A DNA stretch of 64,000 bases from Candidatus Accumulibacter sp. ACC003 (GTDB lineage Bacteria; Pseudomonadota; Gammaproteobacteria; Burkholderiales; Rhodocyclaceae). This document shows positions 12,001-19,413 of the stretch, in pieces (within the stretch, counting starts at the first letter, position 1; the number at the start of each line of letters is the position of its first letter). The DNA is taken from positions 372,001-436,000 of the forward strand of contig NZ_CAJQTX010000006.1 in assembly GCF_907163085.1 (NCBI RefSeq), given 5' to 3'. A program made the translations under genes and the position numbers. The notes under the pieces are model-generated. The model did no database searches. It saw only the letters and a list, made by a program, of their open reading frames with translations, and was not told the DNA's origin.

Positions 12001-12566
12001 CATTTCGACGCACGACGACGAACTGGTCAGCGTCGAATCCGGTTACGGCAAGGCCAGGAGGCCGGAAGACTATCTCGATGCCTTCCGCCAGTTCATTGCC
12101 GACAACAGCAACAGGATTGCGGCGCTCAAGATTGCGGTCACCCGCCCGACGGAGCTGACGCGCGAACATCTCAAGCAGCTCAAGCTGGCGCTGGCCGAAA
12201 ACGAGTTCAACGAGGCTGCCGTCCGCACCGCCTGGCGTGAGGCAAAGAACGAGGACATTGCCGCCAGCATCATCGGCTATGTGCGCCAGATGGCCCTGGG
12301 GTCGCCGCTGATCCCCTTCGAGGCGCGCGTCGATCGGGCACTGATGAAGTTTCTCGCCAGCCGCAACTGGCCGCTACCGCATAAAGAAGTGGCTGGAACG
12401 GATCGCCAAGTCGGTGAAGCACGACCTCGTCCTCGACGCCGAAACCTTCGAGCAGCCCGCGTTCAGCAACGAGGGCGGGTTCAAGCGCCTGCAGCACATC
12501 TTCGACGGCCAGGCCCAGACGGTACTCGACGAGTTCGAAAACGCGGTCTGGGACGATGCCGCCTGA
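9068..12566 (+). CDS. hsdR: type I restriction enzyme R subunit (HsdR), frameshifted near 3' end
   Basis: Motor/nuclease subunit of a type I restriction system. The TTG start at 9068 leads into the usual HsdR N-terminus (FGFLSEHDPLLLRL, DPNTTVIKLRQFGEA). A nuclease-like LAIVEAKKYGSDVSG (PD-ExK type) is near residue 313, Walker A ATGTGKT near 472, DEAH-type VVDEAHRG near 575, the LTATPAQHT motif and the EcoEI-type C-terminal region. Around nt 12375 the frame changes: the first frame runs on as low-complexity Arg-rich sequence to 12658. The other frame gives the proper ending IKKWLERIAKSVKHDLVL ... FENAVWDDAA with a stop at 12564-12566. So the last ~63 family residues are out of frame, by mutation or sequencing error. 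Its partners hsdM and hsdS are fragments, so no active restriction is expected. Confidence 0.88.
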
Positions 12567-12591
12567 CCACCCCGCTCCACTGGAGACTGCC

Positions 12592-13206
12592 ATGCCCCTA
12601 CAGAACCGCATCAACCCCGAAGGCGAAATCTGTTATTCCCCGGCACGCGGCACGCTGATGGGAAATCGCGGCTGCCTGCACAACGACGCTCGCCAGCTCG
12701 TCTCGCGTTCGAAGCGCGATGCCTGGGTCACCTGCCTGCTCACCTTCAAGAACCGCAAGCGCGCGGTGATGAGTCCCGGCAACTACACCGAACTCTTCTT
12801 CCTCGACGAGGCGACCGCCCTGGCTGCCGGACACCGCCCCTGCGCCACCTGTCGGCGCGATCGCTACGATGCCTTCTTCGCCGCCTGGGGCGTGGGCAAT
12901 CGCAACGGCGCCAAGGTCCTGGCCGCAGAAGTCGACAAGCAGATGAAGCTGGATCGCGCCGCCAGCCAGCGTCTCGAGACCGCGTCGCTCGCGGATCTGC
13001 CCGATGGCGTGATCGTCAAGCACCAAGGCACCGGCACCTGCTATCTGCTGCGTAGCGCCAAGCTTCATCCCTGGTCGTTCGCCGGCTATGGCCGAGCCCA
13101 GGCGATGAGCACGGTCAGTGGGCCGTTCGTCATCCTGACCCCGGTTAGCACCGTCAAAGCCCTGCAGCACGGCTACCGGGCGCAAATTCACGGCAGCGCC
13201 ACCTGA
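12592..13206 (+). CDS. conserved protein of unknown function between hsdR and hsdM remnants
   Basis: 204 residues starting at ATG 12592 (MPLQNRINPEGEICYSPARG). Visible features are a Gly/Arg-rich GTLMGNRGCLHNDAR motif, YTELFFLDEATALAAGHRPC and a CATCRRDRYDAFFAAW Cys pair. This pattern recurs in small hypothetical proteins of proteobacteria. No named domain is recognised; the CxxC suggests metal binding. It lies 25 bases after the corrected hsdR stop and just before the hsdM fragment, so it may have travelled with the restriction locus. Confidence 0.7.
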   Translation: MPLQNRINPEGEICYSPARGTLMGNRGCLHNDARQLVSRSKRDAWVTCLLTFKNRKRAVMSPGNYTELFFLDEATALAAGHRPCATCRRDRYDAFFAAWGVGNRNGAKVLAAEVDKQMKLDRAASQRLETASLADLPDGVIVKHQGTGTCYLLRSAKLHPWSFAGYGRAQAMSTVSGPFVILTPVSTVKALQHGYRAQIHGSAT

Positions 13207-13235
13207 TCGTTCCCGAACAAATTGAGGCCCCACGC

Positions 13236-13451
13236 TTGAACACCCAGAATATCGTCCAGAAGCTCTGGAGCCTGTGCGACATCCTCCGCGATGACGGCAT
13301 CACCTATCACCAGTACGTCACCGAACTGACGCTCCTGCTCTTCCTCAAAATGGCGCAGGAGACCGCCACCGAGCACCGCCTCCCCGCAGGCAGGCGCTGG
13401 GCCGATGTCAAGAGCAGGAACGGCGTCGACAAGGCCAGAAAGAATGATTGA
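13236..13451 (+). pseudogene. hsdM 5' fragment (type I modification methylase, truncated)
   Basis: First ~62 residues of a type I N6-adenine methylase subunit: MNTQNIVQKLWSLCDILRDD, GITYHQYVTELTLLLFLKMA and RWADVKSRNGVD match the HsdM N-terminal helical domain. The frame stops at 13451, far short of the usual ~500 residues. The SAM-binding and NPPF catalytic region is absent. A deletion has joined this start to the end of hsdS at about 13425-13450. Confidence 0.85.
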
Positions 13452-13608
13452 GTCGGTTGTTCTTCGCAAAGCCTGCCGCGGCGAACTCGTCTCCCAAGAC
13501 GCAACCGACGAACCCGCAAGCGCCCTGCTTGAACGCATCCGTGCCGAACGTTCCGCCACCGGCCCATCCAGACGAACACGAACAAGGAAGCTCACAAGCT
13601 CCACCTAG
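13405..13608 (+). pseudogene. hsdS 3' fragment (type I specificity subunit end)
   Basis: The frame shifted from the hsdM piece reads SVVLRKACRGELVSQD and ASALLERIRAERSA, the characteristic C-terminal helix of HsdS specificity subunits. It ends with TRKLTSST. Everything between the first ~60 residues of HsdM and the last ~45 of HsdS is missing, a deletion that by family size should exceed 2 kb. Confidence 0.75.
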
Positions 13609-13676
13609 CCGCGACAGCTTTCCACGGCTCTTGCCACTGAACACCAACAATAATCATCATCTGGGAGTCGTTACAA

Positions 13677-15605
13677 GTGAGCCTTCTGCCCCAGTACTGG
13701 CACATCGTCCTCATCTCCACCGTCCTCGGCCTGATCGCCCTCGGCTTTATCGTCAATTTCACCCTGCCGGGTCTCAAGATCGGGCGTCAGCAGAAAGCAG
13801 CCATCGCGACACTCCGAGGGCTGAAGCCGGAGATTGGCACACAGCTCACCGACCTTGATCGTATCGCCCAGGAAGCGATGGGTAGCGAGCGACTGCTGCA
13901 CTGCTGGAACGAGTACACCGAAACCCTGCACCCGCAAACCCAAACCAACAAAGTCGGTCAGGAGGATGTCGTGCGCTGGCGGGCGACGGCGATGGCGGAA
14001 TCCTTCTTCACCGAGCATGCGCTCGTCGATACGCCGCTCAAGACCGAGTTCTACAAGCACCTGCCGGGCATACTGACCGGCATCGGCATCATCGGTACCT
14101 TCTCCGGACTGATCCTCGGACTGATCGACTTCGAAGTGTCGACAGATGCCGACCAGGTCCGCCGGAGTCTGGCCGGCCTGATCCAGAATGTCGGCCACGC
14201 CTTCATCGTCTCGGCGAGCGCGATCGCCCTGGCGATGCTCTTCATCTGGATCGAAAAGTCGGTGGTGACGCGGCGCTATCGTGAGGTGGAAGCGCTGTGC
14301 AGCCTCATCGACAGCCTGTTCGATGCCGGCGCCGGTGAAGAGTATCTGGCGCGTCTGGTGCAGGCCTCCGAGACCTCGGCGACGCAGGCGGCGCAGATCA
14401 AGGATTCGCTGGTTACCGATCTCAAGGAGGTACTTTCCGAGCTCACACGCCAGCAGATCGAGGCGGCGGCCCACAACAATCAGCACCTGTCCGAGACGCT
14501 GGTGCAGACCTTTTCGGACAGCCTGAAGGAGCCGATCGAGCGCATTTCACAAGCCGTCGAGCGTGTCTCGGGCAATCAGGGGGATGCCGTGAGCCAACTA
14601 CTGACCGACGTGCTGTCGAGCTTCAGCAGTCAGATGCACCAGATGTTTGGTGGCCAGATGAAGGGGATGAACGAGGCCTTGCAGCAGACCGCCCTGACCA
14701 TCCAGGGCGCCGCCGGAAAGTTCGACGAGTTGGCGGCAAACCTGCAGAACGCGGGACGCGGCGCCGCCGACGCGATGGCCGAGCGACTGGAACAGGTGAT
14801 CCAAACGGCCGAGGCGCGACAGGAGGCGATGAACGCCAGGATGAGCGAGTTTGCCGAGGAGATTCGCTCAGCCGTCACCTCCTCGCAGTCGGAAACCTCC
14901 GAGCGTATGCAGAGCCTGCTCGCTGAAATGGGCGAAAAGGTCACCGCGGTGGTTCAGCAGCTCGACACCCAGTCGCGCAACGCCGCCGAAGGTCAGCAGG
15001 CACAACAGATCCGATTGGGCGAGGAGCTGGCGGGCATGATCAGTTCGCTGCAGGAGCAGGGCAAGCAGGCCGCCGAGACGCACGCCACACAACAGGCCGA
15101 GTTCGCCATGCACACGGAAGCGACAGTGACACAGATGGCCGCCCAGGTTGGCGAGCTGAGCGGCGCCGTCCGCGCCGCCAGCCAGGAGATGCGCGGCGCG
15201 ATTGCGCAGTTGGCGGACACGACGCGGGACAGCCTAGAGCGCATGAACAAGGGGGCGGACACCCTGCAGGTGGCGTCTGTTACCTTCTCGCGTACGGTCG
15301 ACGGGCTGTCGGACGTGTCCGACCGGATCACCGGGAGCACCAACAAACTGAACTTGGCGGCCAACGCGCTCAACGGTGCGACGCAGGCTTCGATGCAGGT
15401 GATCAATGACTACCGCGTGACGCGCGATACCTTCGCCACGATCGTCGAGAATCTGAAGTCCACGATCGAGAATGCGAGCAAGGAAGCTTCGCTGACGTCC
15501 GAACTGGTCAACCGCCTGAGCTCCGCTGCAAGCACGCTCAGCGCCGCACAGAAAGACGCCGAGGAATACCTCCACGGCGTCACCGAAGTTCTCGCCAAGG
15601 CTCAC
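13677..15605 (+). pseudogene. zorA: zorA, main part (Zorya MotA-like membrane motor), cut by IS
   Basis: ZorA forms the MotA/ExbB-like ring of the Zorya anti-phage complex in the inner membrane. The GTG start is at 13677. An N-terminal membrane helix (HIVLISTVLGLIALGFIV) is followed by the MotA-like pair around FYKHLPGILTGIGIIGTFSG and FIVSASAIALAMLFIWIEKS. Then comes a long helical/coiled tail (residues ~230-640) typical of ZorA. The gene is interrupted after codon 643 (His, CAC) by an IS3-family element whose first bases (TAA) give an immediate stop. The remaining 47 codons lie at 17114-17257. Joining the parts with one CAC target copy gives a continuous 690-residue ZorA. Confidence 0.92.
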
Positions 15606-15644
15606 TAAAGTGGTCCCCATAGTCAAGACAAATATCAACCCAGT

Positions 15645-16784
15645 TTAAGTTGTGCATTTGACTTCGCTAGCAGCTGGACGGCGCTGCCCCGGTGTTGCCT
15701 TTGACTCTGCCTTTGACTCTGCCTTTGACTCTGCCTTTGACTCTGCCTTTGACTCTGCCTTTGACTCTGCCTTTGACTCTGCCTTTGACTCTGCCTTTGA
15801 CTCTGCTTTTGATGCTGTCGTTGACTTTGCTTTTGCGGGTGGGGCATCGCCTGTGGAGCGTAGCGGAACAGGCGATGCCCCACCCGCGCGGCCAAACTTG
15901 TCGAGGATCAACGCCCCGCCACCTATGCCGTTTCGATAGACGACTGCGGGTGCCGTGTTGCTCAGCGACTGGTGCGGACGCTCTGCGTTGTAGAAGGCGA
16001 AATACTCGGTCAGGCCAAGCATCAATTCGCCCATCGTGGCATAGCCCTTCAGATACACGTCCTCGTACTTGACGCTGCGCCAGAGGCGCTTGACGAAGAT
16101 GTTGTCGAACACGCGCCCCCGCCCATCCATGCTGATGACGACGCCTTCCCGTTTCAGCACCGCGGTGAAGGCTTCACTGGTGAACTGCGCGCCTTGATCG
16201 CTGTTGAAGATTTCTGGCTTGCCGTGGCTACGCAGGGCCTCCTCCAGACAATCGACACAGAACACCGATTCCATGCTGTTGCTGATCCGCCAGCTGAGCA
16301 CCTTGCGGCTATACCAGTCGATCACGGCGACCAGGTAGGCGAAGCCGTGGGCCAGCCGGATGTAGGTGATGTCCGTGCTCCACACCTGGTTGGGTCTGAC
16401 CACAGGAACGCCACGCAGCAGGTACGGATAGACCGGGTGCTCTGGGCGCGGACGGCTGGTGTTCGGCCCCGGCGCCATGCCCGACAGCCCCATCAGTCGC
16501 ATCAGGCGTTGCACGCGCTTGCGATTGACCGTGTGCCCCACGTTCTCAAGAAAGATCACCATCCGGCGGGTGCCGTAAAACGGATGCCGCGTGTACTCCT
16601 CGTCAATCAGCCGACTGTGGAGGAGATCGTTGGCATCGACCACCGGCGGCCGGCGCTGCGCGTAGACCGTGGCTCGGCATAAGCCTGCCAGAGCGCATTG
16701 CTGCACCACGGCGACGGCCTCACCGGGGTCGATCCACGCATGCCGTATCACGGCAGGCTGATCCCAGACTTTTTTTTGAGCCAG
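15645..16784 (-). CDS. IS3-family transposase OrfB, copy 1, catalytic Glu mutated
   Basis: DDE integrase-type catalytic part made by -1 frameshifting from orfA. The first catalytic Asp is in WSTDITYI, the second in FNSDQGAQF. The third position reads DNIFVKRLWRS: codon 16089-16091 is AAG (Lys) where copy 2 has GAG (Glu). That Glu is the E of the DDE triad, so this copy should be unable to catalyse transposition. After the normal family end (HQSLSNTAPAVVYRNG) there is an unusual C-terminal tail encoded by a REP-like hairpin plus nine SKAE repeats. The start of this entry is the frameshift region, as I see no independent start. Confidence 0.88.
   Translation of the reverse strand: MAQKKVWDQPAVIRHAWIDPGEAVAVVQQCALAGLCRATVYAQRRPPVVDANDLLHSRLIDEEYTRHPFYGTRRMVIFLENVGHTVNRKRVQRLMRLMGLSGMAPGPNTSRPRPEHPVYPYLLRGVPVVRPNQVWSTDITYIRLAHGFAYLVAVIDWYSRKVLSWRISNSMESVFCVDCLEEALRSHGKPEIFNSDQGAQFTSEAFTAVLKREGVVISMDGRGRVFDNIFVKRLWRSVKYEDVYLKGYATMGELMLGLTEYFAFYNAERPHQSLSNTAPAVVYRNGIGGGALILDKFGRAGGASPVPLRSTGDAPPAKAKSTTASKAESKAESKAESKAESKAESKAESKAESKAESKAESKATPGQRRPAASEVKCTT
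15697..15804. repeat. 12-bp tandem repeat, 9 units
   Basis: Nine perfect copies of GCCTTTGACTCT, followed by a degenerate tenth. On the minus strand it encodes SKAE repeats at the transposase C-terminus. Copy 2 of the IS has six units at 25261-25332. Confidence 0.97.
15835..15887. repeat. 20-bp perfect inverted repeat inside transposase gene
   Basis: Arms 15835-15854 and 15868-15887 are exact complements with a 13-base loop (GTGGGGCATCGCCTGT arm core). It is translated within the orfB tail. It looks like an intergenic REP-type palindrome captured by the IS; the same hairpin is in copy 2. Confidence 0.9.
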
Positions 16785-17047
16785 TCCAGTTCCATCTTCA
16801 ACTTGCCGATCTCGCTGTACAACAGCTCCGGCTCCCGGTGCGCCGCCGCCGGCTTGGGGCCGCGCTTGCCTTCGAACAGCGTCTTGGCATTCTCCTGGAT
16901 GGCCTTCTTCCATTGCCCAACCTGCACAGGATGCACGCCGTATTCCCGCCCAATCTCGTTGATCGTCTTGACCCCGCGTACCGCCTCCAGACCAACCTTG
17001 GCCTTGAACTCCGGCGTATGTACCTTCCGCGTCGTTGCTTCACTCAT
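16748..17047 (-). CDS. IS3-family transposase OrfA, copy 1
   Basis: 99-residue helix-turn-helix DNA-binding protein (Transposase_8 type). TPEFKAKVGLEAVRGVKTIN leads into the HTH EIGREYGVHPVQVGQWKKAI and a leucine-zipper-like end (ELLYSEIGKLKMELDWLKKK). The slippery heptamer A AAA AAG near its 3' end allows a -1 shift into orfB, giving an OrfAB fusion of ~467 residues. Unshifted product ends SGISLP. Identical to the copy-2 protein. Confidence 0.92.
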   Translation of the reverse strand: MSEATTRKVHTPEFKAKVGLEAVRGVKTINEIGREYGVHPVQVGQWKKAIQENAKTLFEGKRGPKPAAAHREPELLYSEIGKLKMELDWLKKKSGISLP

Positions 17048-17113
17048 CGCTTCTCGCTCCTATGATGGAGCACAGCTTAAACCACTGTCTGATTTCCAGG
17101 GACCACTATACAC

Positions 17114-17257
17114 AAGGCGTTCGCCGAGAGCGTCGAGAGAACGCTGCGCCAGGGCAACGCCGATTTCCACAAGGAGCTTGCCGAGGCGGTTAACCTGCTC
17201 AAGGGCGCCATTCAGGATCTCGGCGACACGCTCGATGCGGCCACAACCCGGAGGTAA
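17114..17257 (+). pseudogene. zorA: zorA 3' end, separated by IS
   Basis: 47 codons plus stop that continue zorA exactly in frame once the IS and one CAC copy are removed (KAFAESVERTLRQGNADFHK ... LDAATTRR). It contains no start of its own and is out of reach of the upstream part. The GGAGG inside its last codons is the ribosome site of zorB. Confidence 0.9.
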
Positions 17258-17263
17258 TGCACC

Positions 17264-17980
17264 ATGCTCGGGATGAAGATGGCCCAACGCCGCAGGGCGC
17301 GGGAAGACGGCGAAAGGCCTTTCTGGATTTCCTTCTCCGACTTGATGTCGGCGCTGATGGTGCTGTTCCTCGTGGCGATGACCGTGGCTCTTCTGGCAGT
17401 CACCAACGAGATCTCGGAAGCCGAGAGAGAGAAGACGGAACGTGACCGCGAAATCGAGGAACTTCTTGCCCAGATCCGCGAGGCCACCAGGGATTTTCCC
17501 GGCGTAACGGTGCGTGGACGTACGGTCGATTTTGGCGATCGGGCGCACTTCGATACCAACAGCCACAAGCTGACAAAGGATCAGGCGCACCTCCTGCGTG
17601 CGGTGATCCCGAAGCTGCTCGATGTCGCACGCGACCCTCTGGGGCAGAAGTGGATCAAACGAGCGATCGTGGAAGGCTTCGCCGACCAGCGCGGAACCTA
17701 TCTGCATAACCTGAATTTGAGTCTGCAGCGGTCTGAACGCGTCCTGTGCGTCCTGCTGGCAGCTCCCGACGTGGGTGAAGCAGCGCTCTCGCAAGAGGAT
17801 CGCCTGCTGATCCGGGAACTGTTTCTGGTCGGCGGTTCGTCGTTCAATTCTCTCAAAGAGAGCCTGGACGAGAGCCGACGAATTGAACTCAAACTCGAAT
17901 TCCTGGACATTGACGAACGTCGCCCTGTCGCACGCGATTTGCCGCTGGCCCACGACCCTCGCTGCCCGATCGATCCATGA
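17264..17980 (+). CDS. zorB: ZorB, Zorya MotB/OmpA-like stator protein
   Basis: 238 residues. ZorB pairs with ZorA as a proton-driven stator anchored to peptidoglycan. A single membrane helix with the MotB-like Asp is at residues ~20-45 (FSDLMSALMVLFLVAMTVAL), then a helical linker and an OmpA-like peptidoglycan-binding domain (VDFGDRAHFDTNSHKLT, VEGFADQRGTYLHNLNLSLQ). The start at ATG 17264 has GGAGG nine bases upstream. It is the only Zorya gene in this locus without an insertion. Its stop overlaps the zorC start. Confidence 0.92.
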   Translation: MLGMKMAQRRRAREDGERPFWISFSDLMSALMVLFLVAMTVALLAVTNEISEAEREKTERDREIEELLAQIREATRDFPGVTVRGRTVDFGDRAHFDTNSHKLTKDQAHLLRAVIPKLLDVARDPLGQKWIKRAIVEGFADQRGTYLHNLNLSLQRSERVLCVLLAAPDVGEAALSQEDRLLIRELFLVGGSSFNSLKESLDESRRIELKLEFLDIDERRPVARDLPLAHDPRCPIDP

Positions 17981-19413
17981 GCCGCCAACTGGATCAACTG
18001 CGGCAGCAACTTCAGAACTCCTTCGGCGAAAGCTTTCGTTCACCGGAATGGGGCGCACCGGTCTTGATGACGCAGGCGCTCAAGGCCGTCAAAGCGCAGT
18101 TCGACTCGTCGAGCGTTAGTACCGATCCGCGCTCGATCGCGAAGACCCTTCTCGCATTCCGCAATACACGCTCGCTGACCAACTTCATCGATCTCAAATA
18201 CGCCTGCTTCGGCGTCTCGCAGCGCGTCGGCCGCGACGGGTGGAGCCTGATCGAAGATGAAGCGCTTTTTGAACTCCTGCTCGGATTCATCAAGGACTTG
18301 AATGAGTTTCCGCGGCGCTTGAGGAAGTGCTACCAGGGCCTGATGCATAGCTACTTCAACTATGCGATTCTCGATGACGAAGCGGCAGCGGGCGTTGGCA
18401 ATTGGCTCCTCCTCAGAAAATTCCTTGTCGACCATCTGAGTGTCGCACTCTCGGTCGAACCGCAGGCAAGTTGGCTGCGCACCTTGGGCGAGCATCGGAA
18501 TCTGCTGGCCGACAATCCTTGTGACCGATACGCGCCACAACTGATGAACGGGGACGCCAGCGAACTGGTTGCCGCCAGCGAGAGCATCGGACTGGCCACC
18601 AGTTCCTGGGTCTGGCAGGAGGCGATCACTTCGCATACCCAGCAGGTCTGCAAGCTAAAATCGGACAAGAAATTTCGCGAGTATCTGGACGTGCTGCTCG
18701 ATCTCCTTGATGGGAAAGGCGGTGTTCAACTCAGTAGAAGTATCGCCGTCGACTGCATCGCGCTGATCCTGATTCGCTACGTCAAGGGAAAGGATCTGCC
18801 GGAGCACCCACACTTGCGCGATCTCGCTGTTGAGCAGATCGGCAATCCCTGGCTCAAACGTACAGCTTGGGACGCCCACGTTAAGAACGACGAGGCGAGG
18901 ACGATGGTCGACGGATGGCTCAAGCGCCGCCTGATCACCGATTTCTTTGCCCTGCTGTCGGAGGACGGTGCCGCGGACCAGCGCCGCCTCAACTACTGGC
19001 TGCGATTCGAGCCCGTGATTGAGGATATGTGGTTTGCCCTCGGTCCCCATGCAGGGAGCACGAACACCTCCAATTTCAGGGACATGCGCAAGCGTATGGA
19101 GGGACGCCTCCATTATCTCGACGGCCAGGGCTCGCCTTACAACAACGCCTTCATCATGAAGATAGGTACCTTCATGGTGGTGGAGTTCGGTATCACCGGC
19201 AACGCGACGTTTATCTACAACGCCCAGGATCTCAATCTCGATTCCATGCGGCGGCACGTTGCTATCCATACGCTCAAGGCACGCAACCGTGTCGCGAGAT
19301 TGATTCACATGGCGAACTGGGAAGGCAGCTTCGACGCCTGGCTCCTGCCGCGCATCGGATGGAGCCCTCAGATAGGGGCGGCGGGAAGTTCGCGTAGTGT
19401 TGACGCATACCTA
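17977..19413 (+). pseudogene. zorC: zorC, main part (EH-signature protein), cut by IS
   Basis: 479 codons of ZorC, the cytoplasmic DNA-binding effector partner of type I Zorya. The ATG start overlaps zorB. The C-terminal half carries the EH-signature-type region (AWDAHVKNDEARTMVDGWLK, RFEPVIEDMWFALGPHA, MVVEFGITGNATFIYN). The frame is broken after codon 479 (Leu) by a 2376-bp IS, which adds Gln-Ile-Ser and a stop. Removing the IS and one copy of the 5-bp target ACCTA joins it in frame to 21795-22034 for a 558-residue protein, close to the size I recall for E. coli ZorC. Confidence 0.88.

Larger units (their letters stand above)
15606..17110 (-). mobile_element. IS3-family insertion sequence, copy 1 (1505 bp), in zorA
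   Basis: Ends are TAAAGTGGTCCC at the left and GGGACCACTATA at the right, imperfect terminal inverted repeats. It is flanked by a 3-bp target duplication CAC (15603-15605 and 17111-17113). It contains orfA and orfB on the minus strand with a run of eight T at 16770-16777 at their overlap. It is nearly identical to copy 2 (25170-26638) but 36 bp longer because of three extra 12-bp repeat units, and it carries a Glu-to-Lys change at a catalytic position. Confidence 0.93.

Noticed and set aside
10562-12169. 535-residue minus-strand frame opposite hsdR
   Set aside because: Shadow of a well-supported helicase gene; no recognisable domain.
15697-15804. Possible CRISPR array
   Set aside because: Repeat units are 12 bp, contiguous and without spacers, and they are translated as SKAE repeats inside a transposase.
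15972-16682. 236-residue plus-strand frame in both IS3 copies
   Set aside because: Antisense to the DDE transposase, identical in both copies only because the IS is duplicated; no ribosome site or family resemblance.
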